A stretch of 61,726 bases of DNA from Deltaproteobacteria bacterium (GTDB taxonomy: Bacteria > Desulfobacterota > Desulfobacteria > Desulfobacterales > JAHEIW01). The stretch's first letter is position 1. The number at the start of each line of letters is the position of its first letter. Location: contig JAHEIW010000014.1 in assembly GCA_024639185.1 (NCBI GenBank), positions 1 to 61,726 of the forward strand, written 5' to 3'. The notes beneath the pieces are model-generated. The model worked only from the letters and a program-made list of their open reading frames with translations. It was not told where the DNA came from and made no database searches. A program made the translations under genes and the position numbers. This document shows, in pieces, positions 34,267 through 42,474 of this stretch.

Positions 34267-35904
34267 TTAGGTTGACTGTTGTTGATCTGAAAATTGCTTC
34301 ATGAAATTCGCAAGGTCGGAAGTGCCAAACGCTGAATTTTGCTGTTTTTTATATGATAGCAGATCGCTATGCACCGCCGCAGCGCTTTGATACCGCCTAT
34401 CTTTTTGCTTTTCTAAACAGGTCATCACGATGCGGTTTAATTCCTCCGGCACATCCGGAATTGCGTCCTTTAAGGGTGCGATCTCCAGGTTCGGAATTGT
34501 TCGAAGAGCCTCAACTTCGTTGCTAAAATCATAGACCCTCTTACCACACAGGGTTTCATAAAAAACCAGCCCCAGGGCGTAAATGTCGGCCATATGGTCA
34601 ATCGGTTCTCCGAGTGCCTGTTCGGGTGATAAATAGGTCAATTTACCTTTAACGACACCCGCCTGAGTTAAACTCGGTTCGGATCTGGCCTTTGAAATGC
34701 CAAAGTCACTTATTTTTACTTCCCCCTGATAGGAAATAAGCAGATTCTGGGGGCTAATATCGCGATGAACGATTTTAAACGCTTCACCGGTGGCATCGTC
34801 CTTTTTGTTATGTGAATAATCCAGACCCTTGCAAATCTGTGACATGATATAAACGGCGATATCAGCAGGCAATCCACGCTTCAGGCTTTTGAGCACTTCG
34901 CCCAGGTTTTTGCCGTCAATAAATTCCATGGCGATGAAATAGGCATTTTCAATATTGCCATAGTCAAATATTTGCACGACATTCGGATGCTGCAAAAGAG
35001 CGGCCAGCCGGGCTTCGCGGGTGAACATTTTAACAAAATTTTGATCACCGGCCAGATGCGGCAAAATTCGTTTAATCGCAACTTTGCGCCGGAAACCGTC
35101 TTCACGAACATAATCCGCTAAAAACAGCTCGGCCATCCCGCCACGCGCGACTTTGCGGTGCAACACATAAGGGCCGATACGGTCCATCTTGGCGATATCA
35201 GCCTCCATTTTAAGGGCCCGCGCTTTGGCGCTGCGATCGATCACAAACAAAGCCGCAAGCAGCAAAAGTAGGGTTCCCATGACCCCGGCACCATATATGA
35301 AACGTAGCTGATTGAGATTGTCGTGCAGGCGGGCAACAGAGCGAACAAGGCCGACTTTGCCGATTTCGACGTCTGAAAAATTAATAACCTTAAAGAAACC
35401 GACGACCTCCGTTTTGTCAGGCAACCTGGCGGATACAACCTGAACGCCGTCACGCATTTCGATGGGTGTTGCATCAAGCAGCGGCTGGAATTTCTGATTC
35501 ATCAGTTCCGCGTTGGTGTGGGCCATGATAGCATTTTTGTGGTCCAGGATGACCGCAAATTCTAAGTCCTCGATGCCCTGCATCTCTTTGATGGCAACAT
35601 TAAGCGATAACATATCCTTTTCCAGGACAAAAGGCCCGCTTTTGGATTCAAGGCTCTGGGTCTGGGTAATACCTTGCCGGTAAAATTCATCATTTTCCTG
35701 CGTAAAGGCATTATGGTAAAACAGATAGCCGGCGCTGCTGATCAATAGCCACACAGCCGCACAGATGGCGACTTTTCTGGGGCTACGCTCAATGAAATTT
35801 AAATGGGATAGTCGTTTCATTCCCCTGGCAACTCTGGTGAAGGTGCTCGTTGAGATTTCCTTGACTTTCACCGCTGTCATGGTGGCAATTTCATTGACCA
35901 GCAT
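34267..35904 (-). CDS. Sensor Ser/Thr protein kinase with C-terminal kinase domain
   Basis: 545 residues from ATG 35904, chosen for the strong AAGGAGGTG before it. TM1 (about 47-66) and TM2 (about 205-230) flank a periplasmic sensor of about 135 residues containing LEFAVILDHKNAIMAHTNAE. The kinase follows in the cytoplasm: P-loop VARGGMAELFLA, VAIKRIL, catalytic loop IVHRDISPQNLLIS, activation segment KISDFGISKA and SPEQALGEPIDHMADIYALG. The order sensor-TM-kinase is the reverse of PknB-type kinases. The sensor resembles that of the next protein upstream (VVDHRNKVVAFTG), so the two may sense together. Confidence 0.92.
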   Translation of the reverse strand: MLVNEIATMTAVKVKEISTSTFTRVARGMKRLSHLNFIERSPRKVAICAAVWLLISSAGYLFYHNAFTQENDEFYRQGITQTQSLESKSGPFVLEKDMLSLNVAIKEMQGIEDLEFAVILDHKNAIMAHTNAELMNQKFQPLLDATPIEMRDGVQVVSARLPDKTEVVGFFKVINFSDVEIGKVGLVRSVARLHDNLNQLRFIYGAGVMGTLLLLLAALFVIDRSAKARALKMEADIAKMDRIGPYVLHRKVARGGMAELFLADYVREDGFRRKVAIKRILPHLAGDQNFVKMFTREARLAALLQHPNVVQIFDYGNIENAYFIAMEFIDGKNLGEVLKSLKRGLPADIAVYIMSQICKGLDYSHNKKDDATGEAFKIVHRDISPQNLLISYQGEVKISDFGISKARSEPSLTQAGVVKGKLTYLSPEQALGEPIDHMADIYALGLVFYETLCGKRVYDFSNEVEALRTIPNLEIAPLKDAIPDVPEELNRIVMTCLEKQKDRRYQSAAAVHSDLLSYKKQQNSAFGTSDLANFMKQFSDQQQST

Positions 35905-35934
35905 GGAACACCTCCTTGCTAACTGAACCACAGG

Positions 35935-36804
35935 TTAGGCGGTCAATTTTTTGATAATATCGGCGCAGCGCAAAATGATCCGGCGTTTGAGCCACAATAG
36001 ATCATCTGGTGCGCTGTGAATTTGAGTATCTTTTTCGCTGCTGGCCACGCCGGGATTAATGTTTTGCGTTGCCAGGCCGCCTTTCAGATGGGTGTCGATG
36101 ATTGACTGCTTGAACAGGTTTGCCGATAGCGGTTTCCGGGTTCCACACAGCGGACAGGCGACCGGATTGTTTTGAGCGTCTGATTTGATTTCGGCTGTTG
36201 CCGGGGCCGCCGGCACGATTTTTGTCAGCGTTTCCATGATCGATCGATAGCGGAACAGGATGACCAATAGTAGCAGCAGCAAACCACTGATGACAGCGAC
36301 GATTGTAAATATTTTCCGCGTCTGTATAACTCCCGGGGTTGACATTCCGATGAACACTTCACCAATTTTGGTTCCGGCATAGGTAATGTCGGCAACGAAA
36401 TTAACGATATTGGCATGACTGGCAAATCCGCCTTCCCGGATGGTCACTTTTTCGATGCTTCGGGCTTTGGGAGTCATATCCGGCATAAGATGACCGGTGC
36501 CGGTAAAGGCCACGACTTTGTTGCGATGATCAACCACAGAAGCATAGATGACACCGGGTTTGCCGGCAGCATCTGTCAACAGACGGTGGATAGATGGGGC
36601 GTCTTTTTCTAAAAGGGGCAGACTGACAAGATGGGCCAGTTCAGTTGTCAGCTCACTGCCTGTTTTTGTTAAACTGTTTTTAAGGTGGTTGACGCGCAGG
36701 CTTAAAAATGAGTAGGCAATCAGCAGTAGCAACCACCAGATAACGACCCCCACAAACACATAGCGCCAGTTCAGGCGGCTGCTCAATTGGCGAATGGACT
36801 CCAT
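35935..36804 (-). CDS. Periplasmic-sensor membrane protein with CxxC motif
   Basis: 289 residues. TM1 about 15-36, periplasmic domain about 37-170 with VIYASVVDHRNKVVAFTG and GTKIGEVFIGMST (Cache-like), TM2 about 175-198, then a cytoplasmic tail with CPLCGTRKPLSANLF, half of a zinc ribbon, and a basic C-terminus. It has no enzymatic domain. It is the first gene of the unit with sensor kinase, phosphatase and FHA-cyclase. Its periplasmic part looks paralogous to that of the kinase, so it may form a mixed receptor. Its function is inferred from context. Confidence 0.75.
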   Translation of the reverse strand: MESIRQLSSRLNWRYVFVGVVIWWLLLLIAYSFLSLRVNHLKNSLTKTGSELTTELAHLVSLPLLEKDAPSIHRLLTDAAGKPGVIYASVVDHRNKVVAFTGTGHLMPDMTPKARSIEKVTIREGGFASHANIVNFVADITYAGTKIGEVFIGMSTPGVIQTRKIFTIVAVISGLLLLLLVILFRYRSIMETLTKIVPAAPATAEIKSDAQNNPVACPLCGTRKPLSANLFKQSIIDTHLKGGLATQNINPGVASSEKDTQIHSAPDDLLWLKRRIILRCADIIKKLTA

Positions 36805-37153
36805 GCGGTCTTTCCCCCTTCGGCTATCCGATCAATATCAAGCTGTGTGGTCGGCTTGCGTTGTTCGTGAGGATCGAATTAAATCGGCAGTAGAATGTCA
36901 TAAAGTATTATGGTGAAAATTTAATGTCAAGCAAATTAACTGCCTTAAATTTATAGGATTTGGTCTAAGATCGTGGCACAGGGCAATCTCATATTTATCC
37001 ATTGCGCTGAATATGATATTATATTTGACAAGCAGATAGAAATTGGCCTAATGATCAAAAGCACATCGCTTTGATATCAGGCAAACAAACAGAAAGCACC
37101 AACATAAGACGGTCGAGATTGTTTTTTGCTCGATTATCGTTGTAGAGGCTGCT
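36805..37153. promoter_or_regulatory. Divergent intergenic region with weak promoter candidate
   Basis: 349 A+T-rich bases between the signalling unit (minus) and the deacetylase gene (plus). TTGACA at 37025-37030 with TAATGA at 37049-37054 (18-base spacing) could serve the plus strand. Nothing else recognisable; TGGCAC near 36973 lacks the matching -12 box. Confidence 0.35.
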
Positions 37154-38203
37154 ATGGTATCGGATACGCGTTTTCCCGCTCGAGCAGATCGGTGTTCTCA
37201 TTTTCTCCGAATCCGGTTATTTTTGATCTTGCTCTCGATGAGCTTGCTAATGTTGAGCGCCTGTTCATCCACGCCATCAAAAACGTCTCCACCACAGACG
37301 AATCTTTTTCGTTCCAAAGACTATGTTATTTATCAGCTACAAGGGCGGCAATCTCCTGCGGAATTGGCTGCCAAGTTTTTAGGTAACCCGCAGCAGGCCT
37401 GGATTATTCGGGAGGCCAATCCGGATATCCGCTTTCGACGGGGAAATGCTGTTGTCATTCCATTAAAAGAGCGCAAGCGGGGAGGCCTGAGCGCCGATGG
37501 CTTTCAAACGATTCCCATTCTGACCTATCATCGGTTCGCTGAAGATTGCAGCTCGCCCCTGTGTATGCCCAGCAGCACCTTCGAGCGGCAGATGCGTTAT
37601 TTGAAGGAAAACGGATATCACGTGATTACGGCTGAAGAACTTTCCGATTTTCTGGAATACCGCCGGGGGTTGCCGCAAAAATCGGTGCTGATAACCATGG
37701 ATGACGGCTATCGCTCTGTTTACAATATTGCTTATCCGATTCTTCAAAAATACGGGTACACGGCAACATTATTTGTTTACACGAGTTTTGTCGGTGTTTC
37801 CAGGATGGCCATCACCTGGAATCAACTCAAAGAAATGAAGACCAGTGGTTTTAACATCGGTTCACACACGATCAATCACAGCGACCTGACCCGGCCAAAG
37901 AAAGGCGAGAGCGAACAGGCGCATCTGGCCAGAGTTAAAGAAGAGCTCTATGGTTCCAAAAAAATCATCGATCGGAAATTAGGCCAGGATACCCAATTTT
38001 TGGCATATCCGTTCGGGTTTTATGATCAGCAATCGATCCAAATTGCCCGGCAGGTCGGTTATAAATATGCCATGTCCGTAAAAAGAGGTGGTAATCCCTT
38101 TTTCGCAAATCCACTGACTTTAAGAAGAGACCAAATATTGAAAAAGGACATGCAAACCTTTATTTCAAGGTTGCGAACTTTCAAACCACTTACGTTAAAG
38201 TGA
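37154..38203 (+). CDS. Polysaccharide deacetylase (NodB) lipoprotein with LysM-like region
   Basis: 349 residues. The signal ends LLMLSAC, so it is a lipoprotein. Residues about 50-110 (YVIYQLQGRQSPAELAAKFL, then IIREANP and NAVVIPLKE) look like a diverged LysM domain. The NodB domain follows: PILTYHRF, VLITMDDGYRSVYN (metal Asp-Asp), and NIGSHTINHSDLTR (metal His), then QFLAYPFGFYD. It probably removes acetyl groups from peptidoglycan or another glycan in the periplasm. Seven bases separate it from the LysM-TPR gene, so both are one operon acting on the cell wall or an exported glycan. Confidence 0.88.
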   Translation: MVSDTRFPARADRCSHFLRIRLFLILLSMSLLMLSACSSTPSKTSPPQTNLFRSKDYVIYQLQGRQSPAELAAKFLGNPQQAWIIREANPDIRFRRGNAVVIPLKERKRGGLSADGFQTIPILTYHRFAEDCSSPLCMPSSTFERQMRYLKENGYHVITAEELSDFLEYRRGLPQKSVLITMDDGYRSVYNIAYPILQKYGYTATLFVYTSFVGVSRMAITWNQLKEMKTSGFNIGSHTINHSDLTRPKKGESEQAHLARVKEELYGSKKIIDRKLGQDTQFLAYPFGFYDQQSIQIARQVGYKYAMSVKRGGNPFFANPLTLRRDQILKKDMQTFISRLRTFKPLTLK

Positions 38204-38210
38204 GAAAATC

Positions 38211-39896
38211 ATGAAAACAAGAGCAGGCATTATCAGCGTGGTCCTTTTATTCGTCTTGCTGGCCGGGTGCGCGATGACGGGTAGCAAATCGCCGCAAGCC
38301 CTTGCAAAAGACTATACGGCCAAAGCTCAGCAATTTGAAAAACAGGGGGACCTGGTCGAGGCATTGAAACAATACAAACTCGTGCTGACCGTTGACCCTG
38401 ACAATCAAAGGGCCCAGCAGAAAATCGCCGCGCTTGAGCCGCAGATGGACAAACTGGCCGACAAGCACTATAAAGAAGGGCTTAAATTCTATAACAAGGG
38501 CCAGTATGGACCGGCACGCAAAGAATTTTTAACTGCCCTGCGCTATAATCCCGAGCACACCAAAGCCAAAACACGGCTGGCGGGTACGAGCAAGGATATG
38601 GGGCAGGTCAAAAGATATATTGTGCATACCATTCAGGCGGATGAGAGCATATCCACGCTGGCCGAACGCTACTATGGCGATTATCGCAAGTTCCATCTGA
38701 TTGCCGATTATAACGAAATGGATGACCCGACCCGGGTCAAAGTCGGGCAGGATATTAAGATTCCCGTGATTGAAGGCATTCCGATTATGGCCGATCCCGA
38801 TCAAATTCAGTCGGAGGAGGGTGCCTCTTCAAAAGAATTGTCCGGTGAAATAATTGCCGTAAAACGATATGTCATGCATACGGTTCAGCCCGAGGAGAGC
38901 CTTTCCAAACTGGCCATGACGTATTACGGCGACTACAGCAAGTTCCATGTCATTGCCCAGTTTAATAATCTGGAAGATGGAACCAGCGTAAGGGTCGGTC
39001 AGGAGCTCAAGATTCCCGAAATTGAAGGAGTTCCGTTCCAGGCTGCAGGCGAGGTCAAAGAGACGGAGGCGGTCACAAGCGCCAAAGCTGCACCGATGCC
39101 TGAAGAACCGGATCAAAAGCCAGAAGAAACAGACATCAGCACAAAGCCCATCTCGCCTGAGGATCAACTGGTGGCCTATCGTGAGCTGGGCGTGGAACAT
39201 TATAACAATAAGGAATATACAGCGGCGATTGCTGAATTCGACAAGGTCTTAAACGTCAATCCCGGCGATCAAACGGCTCGCAATTACATGTCGCTGGTCT
39301 ATCGAGAAAAAGGGCGACAATCACTGGAGAATAAGGCCTATGCAAAGGCTGAAAAGGAGTTTGAAACATCTCTGATATATGATCCAAACTGCACTGACTG
39401 TCAGAAATATATTGATCAGATGCAAAAAATGGGCAGCGATAACCTGCGCCAGGATGCCATCGCCTTATATGATCAAAAGCAATACAAAAAGGCTATTGTC
39501 AAATTCGAAGCAGTTGCCAGAGATAATCCGGACGATAAGCAGACGCAGAAATATCTGGAAAAAGCCCATTTTCAGCAGGGATTGCATCTGTTCGGTAAGG
39601 AAGATTATCTGGCTGCCAGGGATGAGTTCAAAACAGCGCTGCAGTATAATCCCAAATGCGACCAGTGCGAAAAAAATATCCGGAAAAGTGAAGATATTTA
39701 CAAGGAAGTTCACTACGAAATGGGGCTGGCATACTTCGGAGACCAAAAATTGGCGGAAGCGATTCAGGAGTGGGAATCGGTCTCGGCCGTCGACCCCGAC
39801 TATAAAGACGTCAATAAAAATCTCACCAAGGCCAAAACGCTTTACGAACGGCTGGAAAGTATCAAACGCAGCAAGACTCAACAGGGCACGCAGTAA
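38211..39896 (+). CDS. LysM and TPR repeat lipoprotein
   Basis: 561 residues with a lipobox (FVLLAGC). Two TPR-like units (about 35-120) lead into two LysM domains (about 132-185 and 225-275). The two are nearly duplicate: VHTIQADESISTLAERYYGDY, then FHLIADYNEMDD, versus MHTVQPEESLSKLAMTYYGD and FHVIAQFNNLED. A Glu-rich linker is followed by further TPR units to the end (YREKGRQSLENKAYAKAEKE, YNPKCDQCEKNIRKSE). LysM binds peptidoglycan and TPR binds proteins, so this is a wall-linked scaffold. It is co-transcribed with the deacetylase. Confidence 0.87.
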   Translation: MKTRAGIISVVLLFVLLAGCAMTGSKSPQALAKDYTAKAQQFEKQGDLVEALKQYKLVLTVDPDNQRAQQKIAALEPQMDKLADKHYKEGLKFYNKGQYGPARKEFLTALRYNPEHTKAKTRLAGTSKDMGQVKRYIVHTIQADESISTLAERYYGDYRKFHLIADYNEMDDPTRVKVGQDIKIPVIEGIPIMADPDQIQSEEGASSKELSGEIIAVKRYVMHTVQPEESLSKLAMTYYGDYSKFHVIAQFNNLEDGTSVRVGQELKIPEIEGVPFQAAGEVKETEAVTSAKAAPMPEEPDQKPEETDISTKPISPEDQLVAYRELGVEHYNNKEYTAAIAEFDKVLNVNPGDQTARNYMSLVYREKGRQSLENKAYAKAEKEFETSLIYDPNCTDCQKYIDQMQKMGSDNLRQDAIALYDQKQYKKAIVKFEAVARDNPDDKQTQKYLEKAHFQQGLHLFGKEDYLAARDEFKTALQYNPKCDQCEKNIRKSEDIYKEVHYEMGLAYFGDQKLAEAIQEWESVSAVDPDYKDVNKNLTKAKTLYERLESIKRSKTQQGTQ

Positions 39897-39930
39897 GGAC
39901 TGCGTCCCTCAGGTTCAAGGTTCAACATCT

Positions 39931-40010
39931 ATTGCTTCTGGCCACTTGCTTCTGGCTACTGGCTTCTTTTTGTTCGATACTCGCAACGCGCCACACGCAA
40001 CGCGCAACCT
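39931..40010. repeat. Dispersed repeat between two convergent genes
   Basis: Contains GGCTACTGGCTTCTTTTTGT followed by TCGATACTCGCAACGCG. The reverse complement of these blocks recurs at about 44120-44175 after serA (GCGAGTATCGAACAAAAAAA then GCCAG...TAGCCAGAAGC). It fills most of the space between the LysM-TPR stop (39896) and the fusion enzyme stop (40023). Confidence 0.7.
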
Positions 40011-40022
40011 GTCACACTATTT

Positions 40023-42047
40023 TTATTTTGTAAAATTCGGCGGCCGCCGCTCCAGAAACGCTGAAATTCCCTCCCTGGCTGCATCCGTGCAGGCAATCTC
40101 GCCAAAGCCTTTATAACCGATTTCAAGGGCATCGTTAAAATTTTCAGCCGCTGCGCTTTCTACAATCACCTTGCGGGTCAACGCGACTGCTTCTTTGCTC
40201 AGCGCCTGTTTGCCTGCTTTGGGTGCATCGGGAATATTCACTTCCGGCAGGTCAATTTTCCCTTCCGGGATACGGCTGATTTTACCCTGCAGGTCGTTGA
40301 CGGCTTCCACCGCTGCTGAAATCAATGACGGATGATCATCCACGATCTGGCTGACCATGTTAATTTCGGCCGCTTCACCGGCCTTAAGGGGGCGCCCCAG
40401 GCAGATCATTTCATGAAACAACGTGGCTCCCTGGGGCCATTTGCGGTAGGGCACAATGCAGCCGCCGATACCCGGTAGGATGCCCAATGTGATTTCGGGA
40501 AACTGAAAGCGGGCATTTTGGGTGGCAACGATGTCGTGGCAGCGAATGGCCACTTCCAGGCCGCCGCCCAGAGCAAATCCGTTGACGGCCGCAACCACCG
40601 GTTTTTGCATCTGATCCATATACACCTGCACTTTGGCGCAATCTCTGGCATATTGGGCTGACCTGTCGGCATCACCCAGCATTTCCGGAAATTTGCCGAT
40701 GTCGGCGCCGGCTGAAAAAGCAGCGGTTCCGTAACCGGTGATCGCAAAGCCTTTGACCGCCGGGTCGTTTTCAAATTCCTTTAAGACTGCAAGAATTTCA
40801 GCTGTCACCTCATCATTAAGCGCATTCATGGCCTGGGGCCGACGAATGGTTAAAACCTTAACCCCGTTGACATCATCAACCAGGACAAAGCGCTTAAAAT
40901 CCTGATAGGCGGCATAGGCTTGCTGCGGCATCGGAAACCCCGGTCGCTCGGACTGAAACTTATCCATAATGCGCATCACTTCGGCTTCGCCCAGATCGCG
41001 CATCAGGTCCAACGGTCCCCGGCGGAATCCCAGTGCCACCTGACAGCCGAAATTCAAGTCTTCTTTGGTTCCAATGCCGCGGTCGATAATATCAAAGGAT
41101 TGCGAAAAGAGAATGCCCAGCAGGCGATCCCGAACCGTTGACTTTACCTTTCCGGAGACCTCGACCGGGCTGCCCGGCCGGTGGGTCAGCCAACGGTCTA
41201 CGGATGCCAGAATGTTTGCCGGCTGGTAATGGGCGCCTTCTTCCATCTGCAGGCTGTTGGTTTCGATAATGATCGGGTTGCCGTTGGCCAGGTTCAACAC
41301 GAAAAAGGGCCCTGCAAATACGAATTCCTCGGCGACCTTATCAATCTGGCTGGCCGTTGCGTCAGCCAGCAGATAGGCGGACTCATTGCACCAGTTGTCA
41401 AACACGCGGTCCAGAACGAAGCAGATGGCATTATCGGTGATAATGGGGGCTTTGCCGGTTTTGGCAAAAAACCAGAACAGATAATCCAGTGTTTCCTGGC
41501 TGCCCTTTTCCCAGGCAATGACTTCAACCGGCAGGCTGCGCCAGGCCGGCGCAAAAAAATGGGTGATGGACGTGCGTTGCGGTTTTTTCATCTTCTCAAA
41601 TATTCTGTCGGCCGGAATCGAGGAAGTGTTTGAGGTGATAATCGCATCCTGACTGACAATATTTTCAACGGTTTCAAATATTTTTTGTTTAAGTGGAATG
41701 GATTCGGTAGCGGCTTCAATCACCAGTTGGCAGTTTTTGATCTGCTGGTAATCGGTTGTGTAGACAATATTCTCACGAACCGCTGCTGCGCGCTCGGGCT
41801 TCATTTTCCTTTTTTCTATGGCTTTCTCGGTGTAGCCCACGATGCGTTGCTCTGCCTGCTGGAGCGGTTTTTCGATCACATCCACCAGATACAGCTTGCT
41901 GTCCGGCAGTGCACTTTTTAAATAATAGCCGATATCCGGACCGATAGTTCCGGCTCCAATCACGGCGATTTCAGTGGGCAGAGGGCTGGCAGGTTCAATC
42001 AGCAAAGGGTTTAATGCCGAGCGATACAGATTTTTGGCAGCATCCAT
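40023..42047 (-). CDS. 3-hydroxyacyl-CoA dehydrogenase / enoyl-CoA hydratase fusion (dehydrogenase first)
   Basis: 674 residues from ATG 42047 (AAAGGA upstream; the frame is open to 42095). The N-terminal half is NAD-dependent 3-hydroxyacyl-CoA dehydrogenase: IAVIGAGTIGPDIGYYLKSA, ITHFFAPAWRSLPVEVI with the catalytic His, and a two-part helical domain to about 390. The C-terminal part (about 400-660) is a crotonase: FSAGADIGKF oxyanion loop, ALGGGLEVAIRC and FPEITLGILPGIGG with both catalytic Glu present. FadB has the opposite order (hydratase first); dehydrogenase-first fusions are known mainly from archaea. It catalyses two consecutive beta-oxidation steps. The promoter has a GTATAC operator shared with the 52.9 kb operon. 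Confidence 0.92.
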   Translation of the reverse strand: MDAAKNLYRSALNPLLIEPASPLPTEIAVIGAGTIGPDIGYYLKSALPDSKLYLVDVIEKPLQQAEQRIVGYTEKAIEKRKMKPERAAAVRENIVYTTDYQQIKNCQLVIEAATESIPLKQKIFETVENIVSQDAIITSNTSSIPADRIFEKMKKPQRTSITHFFAPAWRSLPVEVIAWEKGSQETLDYLFWFFAKTGKAPIITDNAICFVLDRVFDNWCNESAYLLADATASQIDKVAEEFVFAGPFFVLNLANGNPIIIETNSLQMEEGAHYQPANILASVDRWLTHRPGSPVEVSGKVKSTVRDRLLGILFSQSFDIIDRGIGTKEDLNFGCQVALGFRRGPLDLMRDLGEAEVMRIMDKFQSERPGFPMPQQAYAAYQDFKRFVLVDDVNGVKVLTIRRPQAMNALNDEVTAEILAVLKEFENDPAVKGFAITGYGTAAFSAGADIGKFPEMLGDADRSAQYARDCAKVQVYMDQMQKPVVAAVNGFALGGGLEVAIRCHDIVATQNARFQFPEITLGILPGIGGCIVPYRKWPQGATLFHEMICLGRPLKAGEAAEINMVSQIVDDHPSLISAAVEAVNDLQGKISRIPEGKIDLPEVNIPDAPKAGKQALSKEAVALTRKVIVESAAAENFNDALEIGYKGFGEIACTDAAREGISAFLERRPPNFTK

Positions 42048-42228
42048 GGTTGTTTTTCCTTTCCCGCGTGGGTTTTGGTAATGAATTAATAACACTCAAT
42101 ATGATGAATTAAAATAGTGGGAGTGGCTTTCAGCCACGCTTTAAATGCGCCCCTTTCGAATCGGATAATCATGCAGTATTGACAGCTTAAAGGTATTCAG
42201 AAAACCCGTTAAAGGCAGTAGATAAATT

Positions 42229-42271
42229 GCTTGACAGGTTTTTGTATACCGTATACAAAAGTGTGTCAAGC
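42229..42271. promoter_or_regulatory. Palindromic divergent promoter/operator (fusion enzyme / serA)
   Basis: A 43-base near-perfect palindrome. The centre is TTTTGTATAC, one base, GTATACAAAA (42240-42260). The outer arms GCTTGACA (42229-42236) and TGTCAAGC (42264-42271) give each strand TTGACA, 15 bases, TATACA. One operator could thus cover both divergent promoters. GTATAC-N-GTATAC recurs at 52948-52960. The rest of 42096-42474 has no gene; serA is preceded by a leader of about 200 bases. Confidence 0.75.
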
Positions 42272-42474
42272 CAGTAATCGTGCTCATTTCCGAAAAGATA
42301 GCGGTATCCGTTTTTTTCTTATCGTTTCATCTTTTTCCCTGATATTCTGATTTTTCATTTATGGCTGGGATTTGATATTCTGCGAGATTATGCACATCCA
42401 TTTTTGTCATTTCATATGTATCCGCCAACAATGTTATCAAAGACAGAGATCTTAAGAATCAGGAGGGACAAATC

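Noticed and set aside
36970..36988. TGGCAC resembling a second sigma-54 promoter
   Set aside because: Six bases match the -24 box but the -12 box reads AATC instead of TTGC.
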